IMG/VR virus record: IMGVR_UViG_3300034013_000676
Coordinates: 1-64,000 of that record
Source: a virus
Length of the DNA: 64,000 nt
Direction: 5' to 3' (one strand)
Part shown: piece by piece, positions 1 to 6,765 of the stretch
How positions within the stretch are numbered: position 1 is the stretch's first letter
Layout of the letters: each line of letters opens with the position of its first letter
Made by a program: the position numbers and the translations under genes
Notes under the pieces: model-generated
Database searches by the model: none
The model's input: only the letters and a program-made list of their open reading frames with translations
Told to the model about the DNA's origin: nothing

Positions 1-243
1 ACATTAGACATCAAGGTAGCCTTAATCCTTTTGGCCATTTATCAAAATGGCGAACTTGAATTCCCCTCAGACCATAGACACCAAAATCTCCTACTGCAAC
101 TAAGGGAAATAGGACCCTTCAATGACCCCATTATATTCGACAACGAAGGCATTCCTCAAATACCGTTTGAAACCTCATTATTTAATTGCCAAGCCTTTTA
201 TGAAAGCATCGACTATAATCCTCAATTTTTTCAAATCATCTAA
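1..243 (+). CDS. Unknown protein, 5' end outside the window
   Basis: The reading frame is open from base 1 to the TAA at 241-243, so this is the C-terminal 80 residues of a gene that begins before the window. The TTG at 31 could be read as a start but nothing supports it. The visible part is soluble-looking, Asn/Gln/Phe-rich, and ends in NPQFFQII. I do not recognise the family. It is 9 bases upstream of the next gene on the same strand, so the two are probably cotranscribed. Confidence 0.55.
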   Translation, partial: TLDIKVALILLAIYQNGELEFPSDHRHQNLLLQLREIGPFNDPIIFDNEGIPQIPFETSLFNCQAFYESIDYNPQFFQII

Positions 244-252
244 ATCGCTACT

Positions 253-510
253 ATGAAAAATCTATTCATCACAATCGCATTACTATTATTCCTTTCAATT
301 AATGCCCAAGAAAATGTTAAGTACAAAGTAATAGGCAAGGAGATTATAAAGGAGAAGCCTATTAAAAAGGCCCCAATTAAAACTGACTTAACCTATACCA
401 TTAAGGATACTACCTACCCGGTCTACCAAGGAACTAAGGGAGGCTACTATATCCTAAGAGTATCTAAGAAAACAGGCAAGGAATACAAAATGTACTTACC
501 AACTAAATAA
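253..510 (+). CDS. Small secreted basic protein with a Sec signal peptide
   Basis: 85 residues. Residues 1-19 form a typical signal peptide (MKNLF, then a hydrophobic core, then NAQ) with probable cleavage after Ala or Gln around residue 19. The mature part is Lys-rich. Its last 35 residues (VYQGTKGGYYIL...KKTGKEYKMYL) look like the short Gly-Gly-Tyr-Tyr basic module seen in PBCV-type basic adaptor and Bacteroidota surface proteins; that likeness is my reading and is weak. An exported phage protein could act at the periplasm or cell surface. The function is unknown. Confidence 0.6.
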   Translation: MKNLFITIALLLFLSINAQENVKYKVIGKEIIKEKPIKKAPIKTDLTYTIKDTTYPVYQGTKGGYYILRVSKKTGKEYKMYLPTK

Positions 511-518
511 TCTTAATC

Positions 519-567
519 GCTTACCAGCTTACCTGACTGGCTTACCTTAAACGCTTACTGGGCTTAC
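519..567. repeat. Five copies of GCTTAC
   Basis: GCTTAC occurs at 519, 527, 540, 553 and 562, with spacings of 8, 13, 13 and 9 bases, directly after the gene ending at 510. Such spacing could be an iteron-like protein-binding array, or a chance cluster. The sequence shows the copies; the role is unknown. Confidence 0.4.
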
Positions 568-604
568 TAACATAAAAGGCTACCAGCGCTACACATATAA
601 ATAT

Positions 605-631
605 AACCCTACCCCACAACAAGGTAGGGTT
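605..631 (+). terminator. Rho-independent terminator after the 253-510 gene
   Basis: A perfect 9-bp stem (AACCCTACC 605-613 with GGTAGGGTT 623-631) encloses a 9-base loop and is followed by TTGTG. The stem is good but the T tract is short. Confidence 0.6.
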
Positions 632-1241
632 TTGTGTTGCCCTAAAAAGGTAGGTGCCTGCATAGGCTATAACAATCCTTCTGGTAACCTCATTAATGGG
701 ACCTTAAACAACAAGGCACCTTAGTAGCCTAAGTAGGCCCTAATGTGTAAATGCTTTAGTAGGCACCCATCATCTCCATAAGGGACCATACTTCATGACA
801 CTAGTATACGATATATAGCAACAACCTTTTGAGGTCGGGCTCCTGCCCCCGGCAACCATAGAGTTTTTGGGAAAGTGGGTTGGGTTCAAAAGTGGGGAAT
901 TAAAAAATCCTATTTTAAAATAAAAAATTAAAATTAAAAAAGCAAATTTTTTTCTACCTATTTTAATAAAATTATCTTATTTATAATTATTATAAATTTA
1001 AAAAATAATTAAAAATACTTTTAGGATTATTTGTAGGTAAGTAAAAAAAGATTAATTTTACAAAAGAATCAGAAAGGGAGTAAAAAACCCTTATTTATAA
1101 ACGTTCTAAATAACGTTTTTAATAAAAAAAGTCCTTAGTTCTTTGAAATATTGAATGCAAAAAAAAAGTCTTTTAAATTGGATTTAAGACTATAAAACAA
1201 AAATCTAATATAAATTAGTTAATTATTAAAATTTATTTATT

Positions 1242-1808
1242 ATGAGTACATTAAATGCAAATACAAACGTTTCTACAAATGTTGTAACAGAAAAAAAAGA
1301 AGTAATAAAACCAACTTTTAAAAAGGTTACTTCTGAAAAAGACTTAAAAGCTAAAAAAGATTTAGCAATTCAAAGAAGTAAAGAATCAATAAAAAATCCT
1401 ACTTCTAAAAAAGTTTTAAGTTCGGAACAAATTTTAAATTTAGATTTTGAAAATTTAGACTTAAAAAATTTACAGTCTTTAATTAAAGACAATATTAAAA
1501 CCAAGTCAATTAGTACAAAAGAAAAAATGTACAAATTTGAAAGGGAATCCTTAACAAAGGAACAAATTAAAAAAGAACGTTCCCGAATTAGAAAGGAACG
1601 AACAAAATTTTGTTCTAATATTTTAGATTATTTTAAAAATAATCTTAATGACAAATTAAAAGTCGAAATTAAAAAATTTAATGACTTTTACAAAAAAACG
1701 TATCTTCTAAATGATTTAAGTATCGGTTCAATTGCACAAAGTAATTCAGACAAAGAAACATTAGTTAACTTAAATTTAATGTTACAAATAGTAAAAAAAT
1801 TTAAGTAA
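1242..1808 (+). CDS. Lys-rich unknown protein in an AT-rich island
   Basis: 188 residues, highly charged and rich in Lys, Asn and Ser. The N-terminal 60 residues (repeated Asn/Thr, then Lys-rich) look disordered; residues 95-150 are predicted helical and basic (KEQIKKERSRIRKER), which would suit nucleic acid binding. Codon use is extreme, with nearly all third positions A or T, unlike the phage genes around it. It heads a three-gene cluster closed by the terminator at 2131-2170. I do not recognise the family. Confidence 0.6.
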   Translation: MSTLNANTNVSTNVVTEKKEVIKPTFKKVTSEKDLKAKKDLAIQRSKESIKNPTSKKVLSSEQILNLDFENLDLKNLQSLIKDNIKTKSISTKEKMYKFERESLTKEQIKKERSRIRKERTKFCSNILDYFKNNLNDKLKVEIKKFNDFYKKTYLLNDLSIGSIAQSNSDKETLVNLNLMLQIVKKFK

Positions 1809-1869
1809 TTAATTTAAAGAAGTTATTAGCAAAAAAATGTTAATGACTTCTTTTTTAACTTCAATCATT

Positions 1870-1980
1870 ATGAATAAAAAAGATTTATTTTTAGTTTGTT
1901 TAATTATTTTATTAATAGTTACAAACGTAATTAATTTAGTTATCAATATTATTAACTTCAATCATACTTGTTATGAATAA
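1870..1980 (+). CDS. 36-residue single-span membrane peptide
   Basis: MNKKDLF is followed by about 20 hydrophobic residues (Leu, Ile, Val), giving one transmembrane helix, then NFNHTCYE. It overlaps the next ORF by 8 bases (the ATG at 1973 lies inside this gene), which suggests translational coupling. It shares the AT-rich codon use of its neighbours. The function is unknown; small size and a single span are typical of phage-encoded inner-membrane effectors, but that is inference. Confidence 0.45.
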   Translation: MNKKDLFLVCLIILLIVTNVINLVINIINFNHTCYE

Positions 1981-2119
1981 AAATTATAAAAGAAAAGCAA
2001 AAGTTTTGTTGCCAAGTCCTAAGAGAGAAAATAAAAAATCTAAAGAAGTAACTTTATTAGACGGACTAATTATGTTAATAGGGTTTATATTATTTTATGC
2101 CTTTGTATTTTATATCTAA
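1973..2119 (+). CDS. 48-residue basic protein with C-terminal membrane helix
   Basis: Residues 1-26 are very basic (NYKRKAKVLLPSPKREN), residues 30-47 are hydrophobic (GLIMLIGFILFYAFVFYI) and end the protein. This is a tail-anchored arrangement. It overlaps the end of the preceding membrane peptide by 8 bases and is followed after 11 bases by a strong terminator. No family is recognised. Confidence 0.45.
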   Translation: MNKNYKRKAKVLLPSPKRENKKSKEVTLLDGLIMLIGFILFYAFVFYI

Positions 2120-2130
2120 ATTCTAAATTG

Positions 2131-2170
2131 AAAAGTAAAAAATAGTTTTTGTCCTCTATTTTTTACTTTT
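2131..2170 (+). terminator. Strong terminator closing the AT-rich cluster
   Basis: A perfect 15-bp stem (2131-2145 with 2156-2170, beginning AAAAGTAAAA) has a 10-base loop and runs into a T tract (2167-2175). It ends transcription of the 1242-2119 cluster. A reverse-strand ORF at 2116-2298 is only the complement of this structure. Confidence 0.8.
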
Positions 2171-2316
2171 TTTTTGTATTGGTATGTATACCGTCCACCT
2201 CTTTTATTACCACAACTTTCCCGTATGTGATAAGCATCCCTAGGATTAATCGACAACTGACAATCGACAAGGATTAATGGAAACACCCCCGTCCCCAAAT
2301 CCCAAACAACACATCA

Positions 2317-2355
2317 AAAAAGGCTTACCCATAAAAAAATATAGGAAGCCTTTTT
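2317..2355. terminator. Bidirectional terminator at the end of the leftward operon
   Basis: AAAAAGGCTT (2317-2326) pairs with AAGCCTTTTT (2346-2355), and CC/GG pairs extend it past one bulged base. A and T runs on the two sides give a U tract in both directions, so it can end the leftward transcripts coming from 6765 and any rightward read-through. Confidence 0.75.
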
Positions 2356-2603
2356 AACCAAACCCTTATGCAACTATTTATTTACCTCTTCCAATAACTT
2401 AATCCTCTTAAAAGCCCGCTCTCTAACTTCCCAAAAGTATTTATCCTCTAATACCCAAAGAATAAACTATCGAAACAAGGTCCAAAATATTTCACATCAA
2501 CCCTTACCCCATTTTATTCCTCTCCCTTATTTTCAAGATTAAACCTTAACAACCCTAATTTGATTTTACCAGATAGGTTCGATAGATGGTAGCCTTAACC
2601 CCT

Positions 2604-2684
2604 TTATCTTAGGTTCAATACTAAAATACAAATTATTAAACCAATCCAAATGTTCTTTATTGCCTTTTTATCCTCTCTATCCAT
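2604..2684 (-). CDS. 26-residue membrane microprotein
   Basis: The ATG at 2684-2682 overlaps the stop of the upstream gene (TAATG), the same coupling used elsewhere in this operon. The peptide starts MDREDKKAIKN and then has one hydrophobic helix (IWIGLIICILVLNL). It is the last open frame of the leftward operon before the terminator at 2317-2355. It is too short for similarity arguments. The coupling and the membrane helix are what support it. Confidence 0.4.
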   Translation of the reverse strand: MDREDKKAIKNIWIGLIICILVLNLR

Positions 2685-2947
2685 TACTGATTTGATTTAA
2701 GGGTAGTGATAAAATTCATTGCTTCTCCTATACTTGGGAAGGTAATTCCTATATCTTCCCAGTCCACTCTAGTAGCTAATTTAAACTTCCATATATAATA
2801 CTCATATATGACTTCTTTGTTAACTGTATAGGTTAGAGCATCGGTACCTTTAAACTTATTCCTACTGGTTCCAACTCTATACCGTGGGTACTTAACTACC
2901 TTAATCTTTTCTCGGGTGATTCCCCCTTTTACTATTGGTATTCCCAT
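2684..2947 (-). CDS. Unknown small protein of the leftward operon
   Basis: 87 residues, mixed alpha/beta composition, N-terminus rich in Lys and Arg, with two Trp near residues 53 and 62. There are no recognisable motifs, signal or membrane segment. Its start overlaps the stop of the upstream gene (TAATG), and it is itself coupled to the 26-residue microprotein downstream. Confidence 0.6.
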   Translation of the reverse strand: MGIPIVKGGITREKIKVVKYPRYRVGTSRNKFKGTDALTYTVNKEVIYEYYIWKFKLATRVDWEDIGITFPSIGEAMNFITTLKSNQ

Positions 2948-3255
2948 TAGATTGGTTTGTTAGGTTCGATTTTATGAGGACGTATACCACATACATGTTC
3001 AACTATTTCCCTACTGTTAAATACTTCCCCACAACCCGGACAAGGATATCTACCTTTCTCTAAATATATGGGTTCTTTAATTTGGGTAATATCATTTATC
3101 AACCCCTTTATAAATATCCCTAACTCTGCGTTGTTCATTAATAATAATGACTCCTTACTTAACTCTACTTCTGATGAGGTATTAGACCCATCGGATTTAA
3201 TAGACCCATACCTAATTCTTAATTGCTCTCTTATTATTTTTACTTCCTTGCTCAT
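2947..3255 (-). CDS. Small protein with a C2H/C-type zinc-binding motif
   Basis: 102 residues. The N-terminal two thirds is helical and featureless. Residues 71-90 carry CPGCGEVFNSREIVEHVCG, a CxxC plus HxC pattern spaced like a single small zinc finger. Single zinc fingers in phage proteins often serve nucleic-acid or protein contacts, but no specific function can be given. Stop/start coupling (TAATG) links it to the gene ending at 2684. Confidence 0.6.
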   Translation of the reverse strand: MSKEVKIIREQLRIRYGSIKSDGSNTSSEVELSKESLLLMNNAELGIFIKGLINDITQIKEPIYLEKGRYPCPGCGEVFNSREIVEHVCGIRPHKIEPNKPI

Positions 3256-3257
3256 AA

Positions 3258-3479
3258 CTATAAATTTGATTTGTTCCTGAATTTTGTTTTCGATTGAGCC
3301 TTAACGGGTTTAGTGCTTTTATAAACACCGTTGGGTTTTGCCTTAAACCCTTTCTTGCTTTTCTCTTTGCTTTTGGGTTTTTCCTTTTTAACTACCGTTA
3401 CTGCCCGGTATTTCCTTTCCTCTATCGAAGCTGCTGATGCTATTAATAACAACCCAACTATATTTCTAATAGATCTCAT
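3258..3479 (-). CDS. Small very basic protein with N-terminal hydrophobic segment
   Basis: 73 residues. Residues 1-19 (MRSIRNIVGLLLIASAASI) resemble a short signal peptide or membrane anchor with an A-S-A cleavage-like site. The rest is dominated by Lys (KKEKPKSKEKSKKGFKAK), with no acidic cluster. It is coupled to the gene upstream (its ATG overlaps that stop codon at 3479). An exported or membrane-tethered polycation is unusual for a phage; the function is unknown. Confidence 0.5.
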   Translation of the reverse strand: MRSIRNIVGLLLIASAASIEERKYRAVTVVKKEKPKSKEKSKKGFKAKPNGVYKSTKPVKAQSKTKFRNKSNL

Positions 3480-3808
3480 TATATCCAGGGTTTTAAACCT
3501 TGTTTTTCTAAAGGATCTCTTTCATCTTCTAGGTATACATGACCTACTAATACACCAGTGTTTTCAGGTACCTGGAATGTCCCGATATACTCAAGGTTTT
3601 CATTTTTGAACTCCCGACCAGTAACTTTTATTAATATACTAACCATGTGGGGTTCTCTTTTCTCATTTTTATCTAATTCAACCCATACAAAGATTTCTCT
3701 TTTATCAAGTATAGAGGGTTGTACTGATAGTATTTTGAACTCTTTGGTGGGTAATTTGATAGTCTGTCTATCGATTACCATTAAGGGGTATTTATAAATC
3801 ACTTTCAT
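3479..3808 (-). CDS. Unknown 109-residue protein
   Basis: Beta-rich composition with alternating hydrophobic residues (VSILIKVTGREF, IFVWVELD). There are no catalytic motif, signal or membrane segment. It lies between the ligase-like domain gene and the basic secreted protein in the leftward operon. No family is recognised. Confidence 0.55.
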   Translation of the reverse strand: MKVIYKYPLMVIDRQTIKLPTKEFKILSVQPSILDKREIFVWVELDKNEKREPHMVSILIKVTGREFKNENLEYIGTFQVPENTGVLVGHVYLEDERDPLEKQGLKPWI

Positions 3809-3820
3809 ATTGTTGGTTTT

Positions 3821-4363
3821 TTATAATTTAACTTTCTTATAACCAATCATCCAGTGGATGTGGTGTTTTTCATTCTTTTTAGGTCCTTTATATTTATCAG
3901 CTCGATATCCCAAGGATTTTGCGAGCTTAAATGAGTACTTTTCTAGTATATCAAATTCATAATCAGTCATAATAGATTTGTGTTTGACGTAATACATTCT
4001 TTTAGCTTCCAGCAATCTCCTTTGGACTCTATCAAAATTTATTTGTAATTGTTCTAAAGGAGTGGGTTTCCTAATTGGCCTTTCTTTTAATCTTTCTAAA
4101 TTGATAAAAACCAGTGGTAAATTAGGAAATAACCTTTTAACCTTCTTCCTGAAGATATTTAAAGCTACCGGATACTTACCGTGGAACTTCAAATCACTCC
4201 ATAGAACCCAAATATCAATATTAGGATTTGAGTAGAAACCCTTAAGCTTATCTTTACCGAACCTTTTAATAAATAACCTCCTGACTTTTTTCAAATCAGA
4301 AGGTTTTTCATCATAACTCCATTTATAACCTTTTCTACTGAGCCCCGTTATATCAGTAAACAT
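3821..4363 (-). CDS. Protein with an orphan NAD-dependent DNA ligase Ia-like domain
   Basis: 180 residues. The C-terminal half (about residues 105-150) reads QRRLLEAKRMYYV...SIMTDYEFDILEKYS, which follows the pattern of the LigA Ia subdomain (helix, YYV, then S/TDxEYDxL). In true ligases that domain recognises the nicotinamide part of NAD+. No adenylation domain (no KxDG motif), OB fold or zinc finger is present, so it cannot ligate DNA alone. The N-terminal half (residues 1-100) is basic and unrecognised. Alternative: a coincidental helical hairpin of another family. It is in the leftward nucleotide operon downstream of RNase HI. Confidence 0.5.
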   Translation of the reverse strand: MFTDITGLSRKGYKWSYDEKPSDLKKVRRLFIKRFGKDKLKGFYSNPNIDIWVLWSDLKFHGKYPVALNIFRKKVKRLFPNLPLVFINLERLKERPIRKPTPLEQLQINFDRVQRRLLEAKRMYYVKHKSIMTDYEFDILEKYSFKLAKSLGYRADKYKGPKKNEKHHIHWMIGYKKVKL

Positions 4364-4366
4364 CAG

Positions 4367-4594
4367 TTAAAATCTAAAATCGATATCAAGTAACTCTTGT
4401 CCTAATAACTTTGTGTTAACAAGATAGGTTAATCTTTTTTTAACCTCTGCTTTACCTTCTTTGGTATAACTGGTTGTCTTCATAATCTCAAAATCCTCTT
4501 TATCGAGTTTTATATCAACTGCTGACCAAGGTCCATTTGTTTCGGTTTTACACATAACTTTAATTATTACCTGTTCTACTTCTTTTTGTGCCAT
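4367..4594 (-). CDS. Unknown 75-residue protein, first gene after an internal promoter
   Basis: Small soluble protein with alternating beta-type and helical stretches and no recognised motif. It starts 35 bases downstream of the promoter at 4629-4652, so the part of the leftward operon from here to 2604 can be transcribed separately from the ThyX/RNase H genes. It ends 3 bases before the ligase-like gene starts. Confidence 0.6.
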   Translation of the reverse strand: MAQKEVEQVIIKVMCKTETNGPWSAVDIKLDKEDFEIMKTTSYTKEGKAEVKKRLTYLVNTKLLGQELLDIDFRF

Positions 4595-4628
4595 CTTAGT
4601 TTTGATTTTAATTAATTATTTATAAGTA

Positions 4629-4652
4629 CAAATATATATAAAATTATAACAC
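4629..4652 (-). promoter_or_regulatory. Host-type promoter, GTGTT-N11-TATATTTG
   Basis: On the minus strand GTGTT (4652-4648) is followed after exactly 11 bases by TATATTTG (4636-4629), the Bacteroidota -7 consensus TAnnTTTG. The same 24-base architecture occurs four more times on the plus strand (55763, 58819, 62080, 63369). The start codon of the next gene is 35 bases downstream. Confidence 0.8.
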
Positions 4653-4655
4653 TAG

Positions 4656-5174
4656 TTATAACCCAGTAATAGCCTGTGTACAAAGATTATCTACATACTC
4701 ATTATACCTTTTACCACTGTGAGCCTTGATATGTTTTATAACTAGTCCCGGTATTAATTGTTTAAACTCAATCATAATTTCATCAATTACCCTCCACATA
4801 TCTTGATTCATAATAGGAGTACCATTCTGTCTCCTCCAGCCTCTACTTTTCCAACCAGCCATCCACTCATTAACTCCTTTAACTACATACTGGGAATCAC
4901 AGAACAATATAATCTTAGGTTTCTCTAATCCCTTGATATCAACCCTTATAGGCCTAAGCTGATAGGGTTGATAAAACTTAAGTAATAATAATAAGCCCTG
5001 AACAAAAGCAGCTATCTCCATTTCATTGTTGGTAGTGTTCTTCTTAACGTTAACTACCTCTTCCTGAATTTTACCATTAAAAACAAGAATAGAGGCTGCT
5101 GCCCCTATTCCTGGATTAGGTCTACATCCACCATCTGTGTAGATATAGATTTTATCTCTAACTTTCTTACTCAT
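4656..5174 (-). CDS. rnhA: Ribonuclease HI
   Basis: 172 residues, close to the usual 150-160. It hydrolyses the RNA strand of RNA-DNA hybrids and would remove primers during phage replication. The four acidic residues of the active site are visible: D14 in YTDGG, E53 in NNEMEIAA, D93 in FCDSQYV and D162 in YVDNL, with the supporting His near 152 in KAHSGK. The start overlaps the ThyX stop by 8 bases. An insertion around residues 66-86 makes it a little longer than the E. coli enzyme. Confidence 0.92.
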   Translation of the reverse strand: MSKKVRDKIYIYTDGGCRPNPGIGAAASILVFNGKIQEEVVNVKKNTTNNEMEIAAFVQGLLLLLKFYQPYQLRPIRVDIKGLEKPKIILFCDSQYVVKGVNEWMAGWKSRGWRRQNGTPIMNQDMWRVIDEIMIEFKQLIPGLVIKHIKAHSGKRYNEYVDNLCTQAITGL

Positions 5175-5898
5175 TGATTCCTAAAGCTTTAGCAGTCATT
5201 GGGAAATTAGCTACAAAGATTTTCTTAATTTCCTCTGCAACTTCTCGGTGTTCCAATTGAGCATGTTGGTCACATCGTTGTTGCATATAATGAATCCATG
5301 AACGAATAGAACCATTAAGGTACATCGTAGTTGATGTAGCCATAGGTAAAACCATACGAGCACATTCTTTAGCGACACCAGCTTCTAATAAACCCCCATA
5401 AAGTGCTTGCATAGAATTTACTAAAGCTCCAACTACATAAGATGCTGGTAAATCCTTAGAAAGGTTTTGTAATAACATATCATTAAATACAGATTCGGGT
5501 AAGGTAGGGTCAAATACTTCTTCTGATGATTGGCGATTTTTAGCACCATTTTTACGAAGTTCAATAGGCTCAATATCTGTAACCTCTGCATACCTTTGAG
5601 AAAATTCTTGAGGCTTAATAGACCAGTGACGAAGTATTTGAATACCAATTGCCTTAGAAGTTGTTACCTCTACACAAAGGTTAATCATATCAAATGGTGA
5701 CCAATGTTTGTGATCAATCATATATTTGATTAGCTTATCCGATGTTTCGGTATTAAGTTGGTTTGAAGGATTTGATACACGAGCAATATAAACTAAGAGT
5801 TCTTCTGCTGTTAATTGACCATAGCCTACTAATTCGGGGTCATGGCCTGTTTCACCAGCTACAAAAGGCTTGGTAAGTGAAATTAATCTTACGTTCAT
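5167..5898 (-). CDS. thyX: Flavin-dependent thymidylate synthase ThyX
   Basis: 243 residues. It methylates dUMP to dTMP using FAD, NADPH and methylene-tetrahydrofolate. HWSPFD (residues 65-70) and the signature at residues 90-103 (RHWSIKPQEFSQRY) match the ThyX motif RHRxxSxxxxSxRY, except that the third position is Trp instead of Arg. The remaining R, S, S, R and Y are kept. It sits between dUTPase upstream and RNase HI downstream, so the operon makes and uses dUMP. The start chosen is the only ATG giving a full-length N-terminus. Confidence 0.9.
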   Translation of the reverse strand: MNVRLISLTKPFVAGETGHDPELVGYGQLTAEELLVYIARVSNPSNQLNTETSDKLIKYMIDHKHWSPFDMINLCVEVTTSKAIGIQILRHWSIKPQEFSQRYAEVTDIEPIELRKNGAKNRQSSEEVFDPTLPESVFNDMLLQNLSKDLPASYVVGALVNSMQALYGGLLEAGVAKECARMVLPMATSTTMYLNGSIRSWIHYMQQRCDQHAQLEHREVAEEIKKIFVANFPMTAKALGINE

Positions 5899-5920
5899 AA
5901 TAATTTAATTTAATTAAAGG

Positions 5921-6385
5921 TTAGTAACCACGTTCTTGACGGTCAAAGTTTTCTTTGTTCTTAGCAACATACATAGAGGCTAATTCATCAGCAGTCATCC
6001 CAATTTTTACCATTTGGTTCATAAAGAAATGAAACTGATCCACTATCTCGTATTTAAGTTCTAGTAAATCCTCAGGATGCATATCGGATAGGGGAGTTGT
6101 TTGAGCTTGAGCATAATCTTTCTTCCACCATTTCCAAGCAGCTGAACCAAATCCCTTACCGATACCTCCAACAGCATCAATAGTTTCATGGATTTCATCA
6201 TTTAATGCATGAGCATTTGAAACAAAGAATTCAGCCACATGTCCTATTGAATTATAAGGACTGTAAAAATCTGGGCCCATTACTCTTTCTTGAAGAGATT
6301 TTTGCATAGCCAACATCTCTGTGAATGTTGGGGTAATTGTCAGGTCCAAAGGGAGCTGATGACATTTGTTGTCTGTGTTTGCCAT
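5921..6385 (-). CDS. Dimeric (all-alpha) dUTP diphosphatase
   Basis: 154 residues. This family (MazG-like, all-alpha dUTPase) hydrolyses dUTP to dUMP, keeping uracil out of DNA and supplying ThyX. The acidic metal-binding helices are visible: ALNDEIHETIDAVGG (E-x3-E pattern), WKWWKK, then ELKYEIVDQFHFF. The C-terminal YVAKNKENFDRQERGY matches the conserved Asn/Arg end motif of the family. It is directly upstream of thyX in the same operon. A MazG-type pyrophosphatase with other dNTP specificity is the main alternative. Confidence 0.82.
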   Translation of the reverse strand: MANTDNKCHQLPLDLTITPTFTEMLAMQKSLQERVMGPDFYSPYNSIGHVAEFFVSNAHALNDEIHETIDAVGGIGKGFGSAAWKWWKKDYAQAQTTPLSDMHPEDLLELKYEIVDQFHFFMNQMVKIGMTADELASMYVAKNKENFDRQERGY

Positions 6386-6402
6386 ATTTAATACTTAAGG
6401 GT

Positions 6403-6765
6403 TTATAATTCTAATTTTAACTGGGGTCCAAAACCTTTACGTTGTTCAAGGAATTTTTTAGTTTCTTCAAGGTTAAGGGTGAACATAATATCAAGGAAAA
6501 TACTTTTAAGATTTTCACTTGGGTTTGCATCATAACTAACTTGTTGTATCCTTGATAAATTATGATTAGATATAACTAAATAGTTAGCCTTATGTAAAAG
6601 GATGACAATGTGTTCTACTGAGACTAGGTGGTCCTTGTATATATCTACCAATTCTGAGATTCTAAAAGCCTTGGGGAATCCTATGTTATTAGGTTGAGTT
6701 ATTCTCCTTGATTTTAACAACAACTTAAACCAGATTTTTATCCGGTCTTCTGGGGTATCATACAT
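6403..6765 (-). CDS. Unknown 120-residue protein, first gene of the leftward operon
   Basis: Mostly helical. Residues 30-75 (FRISELVDIYKDHLVSVEHIVILLHKAN) could form a small helix-turn-helix-like bundle, but I see no clear DNA-binding signature. It starts at the edge of the large divergent intergenic region, so its leader carries whatever drives the dUTPase-thyX-rnhA operon. Function unknown. Confidence 0.6.
   Translation of the reverse strand: MYDTPEDRIKIWFKLLLKSRRITQPNNIGFPKAFRISELVDIYKDHLVSVEHIVILLHKANYLVISNHNLSRIQQVSYDANPSENLKSIFLDIMFTLNLEETKKFLEQRKGFGPQLKLEL

Larger units (their letters stand above)
511..1241. other. Non-coding region with short repeats, then AT-rich DNA
   Basis: There is no credible gene here. 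The first part (511-880) has normal phage base composition and holds a GCTTAC repeat cluster, a terminator hairpin and two crossed inverted repeats (AGGTGCCT 652-659 with AGGCACCT 714-721; TAGGCTA 663-669 with TAGCCTA 725-731). From about 900 the DNA becomes very AT-rich with long A runs up to the gene at 1242. I find no clear TAnnTTTG promoter. Confidence 0.5.
2120..2603. other. Convergent intergenic region with possible gene remnant
   Basis: It contains the two terminators, a pair of GGATTAAT repeats around 2240-2280 with two CGACAA copies between them, and a leftward stretch (about 2380-2500 on the minus strand) that reads like coding sequence but only across a frame change: one frame gives a piece ending SLFFGY, the overlapping frame gives VLEDKYFWEVRERAFKR and ends at TAA/TAG near 2380. 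Neither piece has an ATG. This may be a decayed phage gene. Nothing else is seen. Confidence 0.3.

Noticed and set aside
833-866. GC-rich hairpin (GGTCGGGCTCCTGCCCCCGGC) as tRNA or rRNA fragment
   Set aside because: Stem too short and no tRNA consensus; could be a local hairpin only.
2116-2298. Minus-strand ORF of 60 residues, Lys-rich C-terminus
   Set aside because: It is the complement of the 15-bp terminator at 2131-2170 and adjoining AT-rich sequence; no overlap coupling or motif.
2180-2300. tRNA-like or attachment-site-like sequence near GGATTAAT repeats
   Set aside because: No cloverleaf, no TTCGA loop and no integrase gene in the window.
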